Assembly: GCF_902829295.1 (NCBI RefSeq) | Contig: NZ_CADEPL010000029.1 | Coordinates: 1 to 43,975, forward strand | Reading direction: 5' to 3' | Length of the DNA: 43,975 nucleotides | Origin: Vogesella oryzae | Lineage (GTDB): Bacteria > Pseudomonadota > Gammaproteobacteria > Burkholderiales > Chromobacteriaceae | Shown: positions 1 to 8,463 of the stretch, in pieces | How the letters are laid out: each line of letters opens with the position of its first letter | How positions within the stretch are numbered: the first letter of the stretch is position 1 | Position numbers and translations under genes: made by a program | The notes under the pieces: model-generated | Seen by the model: the letters and a program-made list of their open reading frames with translations, nothing else | Database searches by the model: none | What the model was told of the DNA's origin: nothing

Positions 1-768
1 GGCATCGCGGTGACCGGCACCATGGTGATCACCACCATCCTCACCTTCATGGTGGCGCGGCAGCAGTGGCAGTGGTCGCCGCTCAAATGCGTGCTGATCC
101 TCGGCAGCCTGCTGCTGGTGGACATCGCCTACTTCAGTGCCAATGCCTTCAAGCTGCTGGAGGGCGGCTGGTTCCCGCTGGCGATGGCGCTGCTGATCTT
201 CACGGTGATGACCACCTGGAAGCGTGGCCGCGAGCTGGTGCATGACAAGTTGGCCGCAGACGGCATGCCGCTGGCACAGTTTGTCGAGCTGATGGCGCCG
301 GCGGTACCGCGGGTGCAGGGCACCGCCATCTTCATGACCTCCGACCTGCACAGCACGCCGCATGCCCTGCTGCACAGCATGAAGCACTACAAGAGCCTGC
401 ATGAACGGGTGGTGATCCTGAAGGCGGAGGTGGCCGATACCCCGCATGTACCGGCAACCGAGCGGGTGCAGGTCGAGGTAATGGGCGAACAGTTCTACCG
501 CGTGCAGGTGCTGTTCGGCTTCATGGACGAACCGGACGTGCCGCAGGCGCTGGTGCAGTGCGAGGCGCAGGGGCTGGTGCTGGAGATGATGGACACCTCG
601 TTCTTCCTCGGCCGCGAAACGCTGATCCCCAAGGTAGGGGCGGGAGTGATGAGCCGCTGGCGCGAGAAGCTGTTCCTGGCGATGTTCCGCAATGCCGGCG
701 CCGCCTCGGCCTACTTCCGCCTGCCGCCGAACCGGGTGGTGGAGCTGGGCTCGCAGCTGGCGCTGTAG
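1..768 (+). CDS. kup: Kup-type low-affinity K+ transporter, C-terminal part (5' end outside window)
   Basis: Frame 1 is open from the first base (G-I-A-V-T-G-T-M) to TAG at 766-768, so about 255 C-terminal residues are seen and the start lies upstream. The AVTGTM and EGGWFPL stretches are hallmarks of the KUP/HAK/KT family, which takes up K+ with H+ across the inner membrane. Three hydrophobic segments are visible (about residues 8-20, 30-52 and 57-75 of the fragment). A roughly 170-residue soluble cytoplasmic tail follows, with the family's late RLPPNRVVELG ending. The gene is convergent with the diguanylate cyclase, with only 10 bases between the stops. The identification is firm; the number of missing N-terminal residues (probably more than 350) is inferred from the family length. 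Confidence 0.93.
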   Translation, partial: GIAVTGTMVITTILTFMVARQQWQWSPLKCVLILGSLLLVDIAYFSANAFKLLEGGWFPLAMALLIFTVMTTWKRGRELVHDKLAADGMPLAQFVELMAPAVPRVQGTAIFMTSDLHSTPHALLHSMKHYKSLHERVVILKAEVADTPHVPATERVQVEVMGEQFYRVQVLFGFMDEPDVPQALVQCEAQGLVLEMMDTSFFLGRETLIPKVGAGVMSRWREKLFLAMFRNAGAASAYFRLPPNRVVELGSQLAL

Positions 769-778
769 CGGCGGGCGT

Positions 779-1783
779 TCAGCCGGAAATAGTTGCGGTG
801 TTGGCGACGTAGTGACGCACGCGGCTGCGGCCGCCGGCCTTGGCGGCGTACATGGCGGCATCGGCATGCTGTACCAGCGCCTCGGCACTGCTGCCGTCCG
901 CCGGATACAAGCTGGTGCCGATGCTGGCTCCCAGCGCGACCAGGTTGCCGTCGAGGCTGAAGCTGCGGTTCAGCGCCGCCAGGATGCGCTGGCTGACGTG
1001 TTCCACCGACGGGCAGCCGGCCTCGTCGCGCAGGAACAGGATGAATTCGTCGCCACCGAGGCGCGCCACCAGGTCGCCCTCGCGGACAATCTGCCGCAGC
1101 TCGCAGGCGACGGCACACAGCGCCTTGTCGCCAATCACATGGCCGAAGCGGTCGTTGAGTTCCTTGAACAGGTCCAGGTCGACAAACAGCACCGCCAGGC
1201 CGCGCGCCTGCCGGCCGGCATCGGCGATGGCATCGCCCAGCTGGTGGTAGAACTCGGCGCGGTTGGGCAGACCGGTCAGCGCATCGTGGCGGGCCATGCG
1301 CAGCAGCGCCAGCTCGTTTTCCTTGCGCGGGGTGATGTCGACGTGGGAACCCATGATGCGCAGCGGGGTGCCATCGGCCGCGCGCTCCAGCACCCGGCCA
1401 CGATCCCACAGCCAGGTGATGCGGCCATCCGGGCCGATGGTGCGGTACTCGGCCTCGTAGCTATCGCTGTCGCCGCGCAGGTGGGCCTGGTAGTTGGCCA
1501 CCACCCGTTCGCGGTCATCCGGGTGCACCTTGGCATACCAGATGTCGAAGTTCGCAGCCATGTCGCCAGCCTGGAAGCCTTGCAGGTTGAACACCTGCAG
1601 CTCGCCTGTGGCCAGCAAACCCTGCCACAGGCACAGGCCGGTGCCATCCAACGCAGCATTCAGTTTTTCCTGCAGCGTGACATTTTCCTGCTGCAACGTA
1701 GCCAACTGCTGTTGCAGGCGGCTCAGCTCGTGTTGCAGCTGCTGGCGGTCAGGTCGACGGGGCTGGTTATCCATGTGCGGCAT
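779..1783 (-). CDS. PAS-GGDEF diguanylate cyclase
   Basis: This 334-residue protein makes the second messenger c-di-GMP from two GTP. Residues 10-45 are a glutamine/leucine-rich coiled coil. About 45-155 is a PAS/PAC sensor domain (the PAC end reads GSHVDITPRK), and 160-330 is the GGDEF domain. The catalytic GGDEF motif is intact at 243-247. An RxxD inhibitory site (R234, D237) sits five residues before it, which predicts product feedback. There is no signal peptide or membrane segment, so it should be cytoplasmic. The start is uncertain: ATG at 1783 and ATG at 1774 are both possible, and neither has a clear Shine-Dalgarno sequence. It is convergent with kup and has no operon partner. Confidence 0.93.
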   Translation of the reverse strand: MPHMDNQPRRPDRQQLQHELSRLQQQLATLQQENVTLQEKLNAALDGTGLCLWQGLLATGELQVFNLQGFQAGDMAANFDIWYAKVHPDDRERVVANYQAHLRGDSDSYEAEYRTIGPDGRITWLWDRGRVLERAADGTPLRIMGSHVDITPRKENELALLRMARHDALTGLPNRAEFYHQLGDAIADAGRQARGLAVLFVDLDLFKELNDRFGHVIGDKALCAVACELRQIVREGDLVARLGGDEFILFLRDEAGCPSVEHVSQRILAALNRSFSLDGNLVALGASIGTSLYPADGSSAEALVQHADAAMYAAKAGGRSRVRHYVANTATISG

Positions 1784-1919
1784 ACTGCGACAGGCAGCGC
1801 TGGTGGTTGGTGGGGTGGCGGATACTATAACAAGCCCTGCTCATGTCATGCGGGTAATGGCTGCCGCCCGTGGTCGCCATGCAGTGCTGCAACTGCCGGG
1901 GGTGGCGGCCAGCCGGTGC

Positions 1920-1941
1920 CTGCGGCCAACGTTGGCCGCAG
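1920..1941. repeat. 22-bp perfect palindrome made of two head-to-head 10-mers
   Basis: Two inverted copies of the dispersed 10-mer abut exactly, at 1921-1930 and 1931-1940. One extra C/G pair extends the palindrome to 22 bp. It lies about 30 bases past the stop codon of the minus-strand FAD oxidoreductase (stop at 1973), where a terminator stem would sit. No T-tract follows on the minus strand, so a rho-independent terminator role is unproven. Confidence 0.85.
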
Positions 1942-1972
1942 CTTGCCGCACCCGCCGGCATTGCGCGGCGAG

Positions 1973-3280
1973 TTAGCGCAGCTTTTCCAGCAGCTGGTAG
2001 TACCACATGCCGGCGGCCAGCAGCGGGTTGCCCAGCTTGCTGCCCAGCGGCACCTTGACGTGCTTGCAGGCGGCAAAGGTATCGAAGCTCGCCAGCGTGC
2101 CGGTAATCGCCTCGGCCATGATTTCACCCATGATGTGGCTGCTGGCCACGCCGTGGCCGGAGTAGCCCTGGCAATACCACACGTTGTCCGACAGCTTGCC
2201 CAGTTGCGGAATGCGGTTTACCACGATGCCCATCGCGCAGCTCCACTCGAATTCGATTTCCACGTCCTTGAGCTGCGGAAAGGTGCGTTCGATACAGGGG
2301 CGCAGTTCGGCGGTGATATCGCGCGAATCGCGACCGGAGTAGTTGGCGCCGCCGCCGAACAGCAGGCGGCCATCGGCGGTCATGCGGTAGTAATCCAGCA
2401 CGAAGCGGCAGTCATATACCGCCAGGTCCTGCGGGTTGAGCTGCTTTGCCAGCTCACCCAGCGGGCGGGTGGTAATGATGCCACCCATGGCCGGGAAGAT
2501 CTTGCCGCCCAGCTTGTCCTGTTCCAGCTTGTGGTACACGTCGCCGGCCAGCAGCACCTGCCTCGCGTTGATGCGGCCCTGCGCGGTGACGATGGCCGGG
2601 GTCGCACCGTGCACGATATCCAGTACCTCGGTGTGTTCGAAGATCAGTGCCCCCAGGCTGGCCGCAGCGCGCGCCTCGCCCAGACACAGGTTGAGCGGAT
2701 GCAGATGCAGGTTGCGGGTGTTCTTCAGCGCACCCTGGTAGAGGTCGGTGGCCAGGTGCTCACGCACGCCGGCGGCGTCCAGCAGCGTTACCTGATCGCC
2801 CATGCCGCGGCGCTGGGCCTCCTCAAAGCTGCTGCGCAACTCGGCCATGTGCGCCGGTTTCATCGCCGCATGCAGATGACCGTGCTTCAGATCGCAGGCG
2901 ATGCCGTACTTGGCCACGCGCTGCAGGATGATGTCGTGGCCGCGCCAGCGCAGCCACCAGATGAAATCGTCCACCGCGTTACCCAGCGTGTTGCGCATCT
3001 GTTTGCGCATTGCCTCGTCGCCAGACAGGCTGCCGGTGACCTGGCCGCCGTTGCGGCCGCTGGCGCCCCAGCCGATCTTGTTCTGCTCGACGATGGCCAC
3101 TTTCAGGCCGCGCTCGGCCAGCTCCACGGCACTGGCCACGCCGGTGAAGCCGCCACCGATGATGGCCACGTCGACTGCCACCGTGCCTTGCAACGGCGGG
3201 TAGTCGCTTTCCTGCTGGATGGTGGCGCTGTAGTAGGACGGGCTGCGTGGCTGACTGCCGCCTTGGTAGCGTGCATTCAT
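1973..3280 (-). CDS. FAD-dependent amine/gamma-glutamylputrescine oxidase-like protein (BauB/PuuB type)
   Basis: A 435-residue flavoprotein of the DadA/DAO superfamily. Its Rossmann dinucleotide motif IIGGGFTG lies at about residues 37-44, with the GASGRNGGQ stretch typical of PuuB-like enzymes after it. The ATG at 3280 is chosen because GGAG lies 8 bases upstream and the length matches the family (PuuB is about 426). The reading frame does extend further upstream, to 3508. It is the last gene of a cluster with a BauA transaminase and an MmsA/BauC dehydrogenase, the gene set of the Pseudomonas bau cluster, so oxidation of an amine or beta-alanine-linked substrate is likely. The exact substrate cannot be read from the sequence. 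PuuB activity is the main alternative. Confidence 0.85.
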   Translation of the reverse strand: MNARYQGGSQPRSPSYYSATIQQESDYPPLQGTVAVDVAIIGGGFTGVASAVELAERGLKVAIVEQNKIGWGASGRNGGQVTGSLSGDEAMRKQMRNTLGNAVDDFIWWLRWRGHDIILQRVAKYGIACDLKHGHLHAAMKPAHMAELRSSFEEAQRRGMGDQVTLLDAAGVREHLATDLYQGALKNTRNLHLHPLNLCLGEARAAASLGALIFEHTEVLDIVHGATPAIVTAQGRINARQVLLAGDVYHKLEQDKLGGKIFPAMGGIITTRPLGELAKQLNPQDLAVYDCRFVLDYYRMTADGRLLFGGGANYSGRDSRDITAELRPCIERTFPQLKDVEIEFEWSCAMGIVVNRIPQLGKLSDNVWYCQGYSGHGVASSHIMGEIMAEAITGTLASFDTFAACKHVKVPLGSKLGNPLLAAGMWYYQLLEKLR

Positions 3281-3616
3281 GTCTGACTCCGTAATGCGGA
3301 AATAGTAGGTAGCCCGGTTAAGCCGCAGGCGCATCCGGGGATCAGGCTGCATCCGGGAATGCTCAGGTGGACAGGCGGGCAAAGTAGGGGAGTGCTGCGC
3401 AGGCAGCGGAGTCAGGCGGGGTCGGGGTGCGGGTTGCGCGCGTGGCGGCAATGGTACTGTGCCCAGAACGCCAGTACGGCATTGATCACGCCCAGACGGG
3501 CGTGACAACGCGGGGGCTGCATAGGGCAGCGCCCGCGTGTGATGCTGTGCTGGCCGTGGAGGCGTGGCATGGCGGGGTAGCCGGCAGCCACCGGGCGGTG
3601 GCTGCCGTGGCCCGTG
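3281..3616. other. Intergenic gap of the bau cluster
   Basis: 336 bases with no supported gene separate the dehydrogenase stop from the oxidoreductase start. They contain a strong hairpin just after the dehydrogenase stop (annotated separately), a small hairpin at about 3489-3504 (ACGCCC/GGGCGT) and the GGAG ribosome site of the oxidoreductase. The size of the gap and the hairpin suggest that the oxidoreductase may have its own promoter; I could not pick one out. Confidence 0.6.
3582..3607 (-). terminator. Hairpin after the semialdehyde dehydrogenase gene
   Basis: GGCAGCCACC (3583-3592) pairs perfectly with GGTGGCTGCC (3597-3606) around a GGGC loop, with one more C/G pair outside. It begins 10 bases past the stop of the minus-strand dehydrogenase. 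There is no U-run, so it may stabilise the mRNA 3' end or attenuate rather than terminate efficiently. Confidence 0.5.
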
Positions 3617-5110
3617 TTACAGGCTGGGGAAGGCGAATTGCGACGCCTCGTGGTTGGCGCGCTGCGGCCAACGTTGGGTAATGGTCTTGCGCTTGGTGTA
3701 GAAGCGCACGCCATCCGGACCGTAGGCATGCAGGTCGCCAAACAGCGAACGCTTCCAGCCGCCAAAGCTGTGGTAGGCCACCGGTACCGGCAGCGGGACG
3801 TTGACGCCCACCATACCGACTTCGATCTCGTCGCAGAACAGGCGCGCGGCTTCGCCATCGCGGGTGAACAGGCAGGTGCCGTTACCGTATTCGTGGTCGT
3901 TGATCAGCTGCATGGCTGCTTCCAGACTGCCGACGCGTACGATGCACAGCACCGGCCCGAAGATCTCCTCGCGGTAGATGGTCATCTCCGGGGTCACCTT
4001 GTCGAACAGCGTGCCGCCGACGAAGAAGCCCTGCTCATGGCCAGCCACCGACAGCTGACGGCCATCCACCACCAGCTCGGCCCCCTGGGCCACGCCGCTG
4101 TCGATATAGCCCTTCACCTTGTCGCGTGCCGCGCCGGTGACCAGCGGGCCCATGTCCAGACCGCAGGAAGTACCAGCGCCGATCTTCAGCGCCGTAATCT
4201 TCGGCACCAGTTTTTCTACCAGCTTGTCGGCCACCTGGTCGCCTACCGCCACCACCACCGAAATCGCCATGCAGCGTTCGCCGCAGGAGCCGTAGGCCGC
4301 GCCCATCAGCGCATTGACGGTGTTATCCAGATCGGCATCCGGCAGTACCACGGCGTGGTTCTTGGCGCCGCCCAAGGCCTGCACGCGCTTGCCGCGCTTG
4401 GTGCCTTCGCTGTAGATGTACTCGGCAATCGGCGTGGAGCCGACGAAGCTCAGCGCCTTAACTTCCGGCGCCTCGATCAGCGCATCGACGGCAGCCTTGT
4501 CGCCGTGCACCACGTTGATCACGCCCTTGGGCAGGCCGGCCTCATGCAGCAGCTGGGCGATGAACAGCGTGGAGCTCGGGTCGCGCTCGGACGGCTTGAG
4601 GATGAAGCAGTTGCCGCACACGATGGCCAGCGGATACATCCACAGCGGCACCATGGCCGGGAAGTTGAACGGGGTGATGCCGGCCACCACGCCCAGCGGC
4701 TGGTGGTCGGACCAGCTGTCGATATTCGGGCCGACGTTGCGGTTGTATTCGCCCTTCAGCAGCTCCGGTGCGCCGCAGGCGTATTCCACGTTCTCGATGC
4801 CGCGCTGCAGTTCGCCGACCGCATCTTCGATGGTCTTGCCGTGCTCTTCGCTGATCATGGCGGCAATCTTGTCGCGGTTGGCTTCCAGCAGCTGCTTGAA
4901 GCGGAACATCACCTGCGCACGCTTGGCCGGCGGGGTGTTGCGCCAGGCCGGGAACGCCGCCTTGGCCGCGGCTATGGCGGCCTGGATGGTGGCCTCATCG
5001 GCCAGCGCCACCTGGCGCACGGCTTCGCCGATGGACGGGTTGAACACCGGGGCGGTGCGGCCAACGTTGGTGACGAGTTCACCATTGATCAGGTGTTGTA
5101 CGGTAGTCAT
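3617..5110 (-). CDS. mmsA: CoA-acylating (methyl)malonate-semialdehyde dehydrogenase
   Basis: This 497-residue protein is an NAD-dependent ALDH-superfamily enzyme that converts malonate or methylmalonate semialdehyde to acetyl- or propionyl-CoA plus CO2. N149 (in PFNFP) and the nucleophile C280 (GSCGERC) are in place. The general-base glutamate of ordinary ALDHs is missing: the site reads LGGAKNH, which is the signature of the CoA-acylating MMSDH branch. The ATG at 5110 has an AGAGAG site about 10 bases upstream and matches the family length. It lies 66 bases downstream of the BauA transaminase, so here it probably handles malonate semialdehyde from beta-alanine (the BauC role). Two copies of the dispersed 10-mer lie within it, at 3663 and 5056. 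Confidence 0.93.
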   Translation of the reverse strand: MTTVQHLINGELVTNVGRTAPVFNPSIGEAVRQVALADEATIQAAIAAAKAAFPAWRNTPPAKRAQVMFRFKQLLEANRDKIAAMISEEHGKTIEDAVGELQRGIENVEYACGAPELLKGEYNRNVGPNIDSWSDHQPLGVVAGITPFNFPAMVPLWMYPLAIVCGNCFILKPSERDPSSTLFIAQLLHEAGLPKGVINVVHGDKAAVDALIEAPEVKALSFVGSTPIAEYIYSEGTKRGKRVQALGGAKNHAVVLPDADLDNTVNALMGAAYGSCGERCMAISVVVAVGDQVADKLVEKLVPKITALKIGAGTSCGLDMGPLVTGAARDKVKGYIDSGVAQGAELVVDGRQLSVAGHEQGFFVGGTLFDKVTPEMTIYREEIFGPVLCIVRVGSLEAAMQLINDHEYGNGTCLFTRDGEAARLFCDEIEVGMVGVNVPLPVPVAYHSFGGWKRSLFGDLHAYGPDGVRFYTKRKTITQRWPQRANHEASQFAFPSL

Positions 5111-5176
5111 GTCTAGTGCTCTCTTTATCTGGGAATCTGCTTGGCCGCACGCGCCGTGGCGTGCGGCGAATGTCAT

Positions 5177-6517
5177 TTACGCGAGTTGGTTCAGCACGCT
5201 GCCTACCGCATCGAACAGCGTGTCCAGCTGTTGCGCCGTGGTGTTGAAGGTCGGTCCGAACTGCAGCGTGTCGCCACCGAAGCGCACGTAGAAACCGGCC
5301 TGCCACAGCTTGATGCCGGCCTCGTACGGGCGGATGGCGGCGTCGCCATCGCGGGCAGCCAGCTGGATAGCACCGGCCAGGCCGCAGTTGCGGATGTCCA
5401 GCACGTGCTTGCTGCCGCGCAGGGCATGCAGTTTTTCCTCGAACACCGGTGCCAGCGCGGCGGATTGCTCGATCAGCTGGTCACGCTGCAGCAGGTCCAG
5501 GGTGGCGAGGCCAGCGGCGCAGGCTACCGGGTGGCCGGAGTAGGTGTAGCCGTGGGTGAATTCGATCATGTGCTCGGGCGTGCCCTGCTGCATGAAGGTG
5601 TTGTAGATCTCGCTGGAGGCAATCACGGCACCCAGCGGAATCGCGCCGTTGGTGACCTGCTTGGCGGTGTTGATGATGTCCGGGGTCACGCCGAAGTACT
5701 CGGCGCCGGTCCACTTGCCCATGCGGCCGAAGGCGGTGATCACCTCGTCAAAAATCAGCAGGATGCCGTGCTGGCTGCAGATCTCGCGCAGGCGCTGCAG
5801 ATAGCCCTGCGGCGGCACGATCACGCCGGCGGAACCGGACATCGGCTCCACGATCACCGCAGCGATGTTGGAGGCGTCGTGCAGCTCGATCAGTTTCAGC
5901 AGTTCATTGGCCAGCTCCACGCCGCCGGTCTCGGCCATGCCCTTGGTGAACGCCATGCCCGGCTGCAGGGTGTGCGGCAGGTGGTCGGCATCCATCAGTT
6001 GGCCGTACAGCTTGCGGTTGCCGCCGATGCCACCCAGCGCGGTGCCGGCGATGTTCACGCCATGGTAGCCACGGGCGCGGCCGATGAAGCGGGTCTTGCT
6101 CGGCTGGCCCTTCAGGCGCCAGTAGGCCTTGGCCATCTTCACCGCGGTGTCGGCGCATTCGGAGCCGGAGCCGGTGAACAGCACGTGGTTCAGCCCGTCC
6201 GGCATGATGCTGGCAATCTTGTCTGCGAGGCGGAAGGCTAGCGGGTGACCGTACTGGAAGCCCGGCGCGTAGTCCAGGGTGCCCAGCTGGCGGGACACCG
6301 CTTCCTGGATTTCCGCACGGTTGTGGCCGGCGCCGCAGGTCCACAGGCCGGACAGGCTGTCGAAGATGCGGCGGCCCTTGTCGTCGATGAAGTAGTTGCC
6401 CTCGGCGCCGACGATGATGCGCGGATCACGCTTGAAGGCGCGGTTGGCCGTAAACGGCATCCACTGGGCATCGAGATTCAGGTCGCTGACGGCAAATTGG
6501 TCGTTGCTGTTGTACAT
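5177..6517 (-). CDS. bauA: Beta-alanine:pyruvate (omega-amino acid) transaminase
   Basis: A 446-residue class III PLP aminotransferase, close in recalled sequence to the Pseudomonas omega-amino acid:pyruvate transaminase. It shares the WMPF-ANR-F start, the FDSLSGLWTCGAGH block and the FQYGHPL block. The PLP lysine is K286 (NTAKQVTNG), D257 (FDEVITAFGR) contacts the pyridine nitrogen, and TGSGSECAD binds phosphate. It would move the amino group of beta-alanine to pyruvate, giving malonate semialdehyde and alanine; the next gene then oxidises the semialdehyde. The start at 6517 has a strong AGGAGCC about 8 bases upstream. A LysR gene is divergent from it, as bauR is in Pseudomonas. Confidence 0.95.
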   Translation of the reverse strand: MYNSNDQFAVSDLNLDAQWMPFTANRAFKRDPRIIVGAEGNYFIDDKGRRIFDSLSGLWTCGAGHNRAEIQEAVSRQLGTLDYAPGFQYGHPLAFRLADKIASIMPDGLNHVLFTGSGSECADTAVKMAKAYWRLKGQPSKTRFIGRARGYHGVNIAGTALGGIGGNRKLYGQLMDADHLPHTLQPGMAFTKGMAETGGVELANELLKLIELHDASNIAAVIVEPMSGSAGVIVPPQGYLQRLREICSQHGILLIFDEVITAFGRMGKWTGAEYFGVTPDIINTAKQVTNGAIPLGAVIASSEIYNTFMQQGTPEHMIEFTHGYTYSGHPVACAAGLATLDLLQRDQLIEQSAALAPVFEEKLHALRGSKHVLDIRNCGLAGAIQLAARDGDAAIRPYEAGIKLWQAGFYVRFGGDTLQFGPTFNTTAQQLDTLFDAVGSVLNQLA

Positions 6518-6572
6518 GACGTGGCTCCTGTGAGCGCTGTGTTGATGCCGCCAGCTTGCATTAAGAAGGTAG

Positions 6573-6597
6573 GTGAGTTAAATCACATCTTTCTCAC
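6573..6597. promoter_or_regulatory. Candidate LysR operator in the bauA/bauR divergent region
   Basis: The roughly 100 bases between the divergent genes contain the imperfect dyad GTGAGTTAAATCAC (6573-6586). A nested longer pair, GTGAG (6573-6577) and CTCAC (6593-6597), overlaps it. LysR regulators commonly bind interrupted AT-centred dyads in such positions. The assignment rests on position and symmetry only. Confidence 0.4.
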
Positions 6598-6621
6598 GTT
6601 AAGTTGAGTAATTACCAAACA

Positions 6622-7539
6622 ATGAGCAAGAAGCCATCCCTGGGGCAGGTCAGTGATTTCGATATCCGCCTGCTGCGCCTGTTCAAGACCGTGGCCGAGT
6701 GTGGCGGCTTCTCGGCAGCGGAAAGCGTGCTGGGCATCAGCCGCTCGGCGATCAGCCTGCACATGGGCGATCTGGAAAAACGCCTCGGCATCCGCTTGTG
6801 CCAGCGCGGCCGTGCCGGCTTTGCGTTGACCGATGAAGGCCGCGAGGTGCTGCACGCCAGCCACACCGTGCTGGCGGCCATCGAGGCGTTCCGCAGCCAG
6901 GTCAACCAGCTGCACCAGCAGCTGCGCGGCGAGCTGAACATCGGCATCGTCAACAGCCTGGTGACGCAGTCGCGCATGCGCATCACCCAGTCGCTGCGCG
7001 CGCTGAGCGAGCAGGGGCCGGGGGTGCACATCAATATCGGCATGATGACGCCCAGCGACATCGAGCTGAAGGTGCTGGACGGCCAGCTGCACGTCGGCGT
7101 GGTGCCGCTGGTCAGCCCGCTGGCCGGGCTGGATTACATCCCGCTGTACGACGAGCACTCGCTGCTGTACTGCAGCCAGGGGCACCCGCTGTTCTGGCGC
7201 GACGATGCCGACATCAGCGCCGCCGATATCGCCGCCTCGCCGGCGGTGATTCCGGGCTTTCGCCTGCCGCCGGAGGCGCAGCAGTGCCAGCAATTGCTGG
7301 ACGGCAGCGCCACCGCCAGCGACCGCGAAGGCATTGCCTTCCTGATCCTGACCGGCCGCTACATCGGCTACCTGCCGGACCACTTTGCCGCCAGCTGGGT
7401 GGCGCAGGGCAAGCTGCGCGCCATCTGTCCGGCCGAGCGCCACTATCAGGTGCCGCTGACGGTGGTGACGCGCAAGGGGCGGCGGCCGAATCTGGTGCTG
7501 GAAAAATTCCTGGCCGAGCTGGCGGTCAGCAACGGCTGA
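6622..7539 (+). CDS. LysR-family regulator of the beta-alanine cluster (BauR-like)
   Basis: This 305-residue protein has an N-terminal winged helix-turn-helix at about residues 14-72 (GGFSAAESVLGISRSAISLHMGDLE is the recognition region) and a C-terminal LysR substrate-binding domain. The SLHMGDLEKRLGIRLCQRGRAGF stretch resembles regulators found beside omega-amino acid transaminases. It is transcribed away from bauA, so control of that cluster and autorepression are likely. A TTG at 6604 would add six residues. I prefer the ATG at 6622, although neither start has a good ribosome site. Confidence 0.85.
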   Translation: MSKKPSLGQVSDFDIRLLRLFKTVAECGGFSAAESVLGISRSAISLHMGDLEKRLGIRLCQRGRAGFALTDEGREVLHASHTVLAAIEAFRSQVNQLHQQLRGELNIGIVNSLVTQSRMRITQSLRALSEQGPGVHINIGMMTPSDIELKVLDGQLHVGVVPLVSPLAGLDYIPLYDEHSLLYCSQGHPLFWRDDADISAADIAASPAVIPGFRLPPEAQQCQQLLDGSATASDREGIAFLILTGRYIGYLPDHFAASWVAQGKLRAICPAERHYQVPLTVVTRKGRRPNLVLEKFLAELAVSNG

Positions 7540-7585
7540 AGCGGCTGGCCGGCTACCGTTGCCGCCGCTTTTATCGCATGCTGCA

Positions 7586-7605
7586 TGCGGCCAACGTTGG
7601 CCGCG
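7586..7605. repeat. 18-bp palindrome of two head-to-head 10-mer cores
   Basis: GCGGCCAAC at 7587-7595 abuts its complement at 7596-7604; the left copy is the full 10-mer and the right copy has G for the last A. It sits 47 bases after the stop of the LysR gene and 20 bases before the AraC-type gene, where a terminator would be. There is no T-tract. Confidence 0.8.
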
Positions 7606-7623
7606 TAACCGGGACTGAATCCG

Positions 7624-8430
7624 ATGGATAGCCAAGGCTTCAACGACGATACCTACCAGGCCGTACTGCGCTACCACCTGGCGTGGCGGCAGCGCGATCT
7701 CGACGCCATTCTCGCCTGTTACCACCCGGACATTGCCTATCACGATCATCTGCAGAACCGGGTGTTCACCCTGGCCGAGTTGCGGGACTACGTGCAGGCC
7801 GCGCTGCCCGCTGGCAGCAACGAACACCTGGCACACAGTGACCGCATCCGCGTGGATGGTGACACCGCCTTCATCCAGTACCGGCTGGCGCTGCAGGGCG
7901 GCCGCGCGCTGTTTTGCAGCAGCGAGGCCATCACGGTGCGGCAGGGGCAGCTGAGCTGCATCCACGAATACGCCACCCTGCAACGGCAAGATAGCCAGCA
8001 GGGCGGCGCTGACAATCGCAGCGCGCTGGCGCGGCTGGGGCTGTCGGCGCGGCAGCTGGGCCGGTTGGCCGCCGATCTCGACAGCTATTTCCGCCAGCAG
8101 CGGCCGTTTCTCGACCCGGACTGCAATCTGCAGGCGGTAGCGGCGGCTACCGGCTACAGCCGCAACCAGCTGTCCTATCTGCTCAACCAGGTGCTGTGCC
8201 GCCGTTTCTACCAGTACGTCAACGAGGCGCGGGTGCGCTACCTGCTGGCGGAACTGGCCGGCCAGCCCAGCCGGCAGCGCATCGACGAGCTGGCGTTTGC
8301 CGCCGGCTTCAATTCGCTGTCGGCGTTCTACCGCGCCTTCCGTGACCATACCGGCATGACGCCGTCGGCCTATCTGCGCCAGCTTGCCTGCGTGCCCGCA
8401 GCAACGACAGCCCCCGCCAGCGCCGGCTAG
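7624..8430 (+). CDS. NTF2/SnoaL-like domain fused to an AraC-type DNA-binding domain
   Basis: 268 residues. Residues 8-118 look like a SnoaL/NTF2-like alpha+beta cone domain: an AVLRYHLAWRQRDLDAILACYHPDIAYHDH start and repeated aromatic/beta segments through to the IHEYATLQ stretch. Residues 146-252 are an AraC/XylS double helix-turn-helix, with the second helix pair reading IDELAFAAGFNSLSAFYRAFRDHTGMTPSAYL. In AraC proteins the N-terminal domain is usually a cupin, so this sensor is atypical. It lies 33 bases before a FAD oxidoreductase in the same orientation and probably controls it. The ligand is unknown. Confidence 0.85.
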   Translation: MDSQGFNDDTYQAVLRYHLAWRQRDLDAILACYHPDIAYHDHLQNRVFTLAELRDYVQAALPAGSNEHLAHSDRIRVDGDTAFIQYRLALQGGRALFCSSEAITVRQGQLSCIHEYATLQRQDSQQGGADNRSALARLGLSARQLGRLAADLDSYFRQQRPFLDPDCNLQAVAAATGYSRNQLSYLLNQVLCRRFYQYVNEARVRYLLAELAGQPSRQRIDELAFAAGFNSLSAFYRAFRDHTGMTPSAYLRQLACVPAATTAPASAG

Positions 8431-8463
8431 GGTAGGCCCGTGACTAACGGGGAGGGTGGCAGA

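Noticed and set aside
692-3286. Long + strand open frame (864 codons) opposite the cyclase and oxidoreductase
   Set aside because: It lies antisense to two genes with clear domains, has low-complexity Ala/Gln/Val/His composition, and no motif; it is a by-product of GC-rich third positions.
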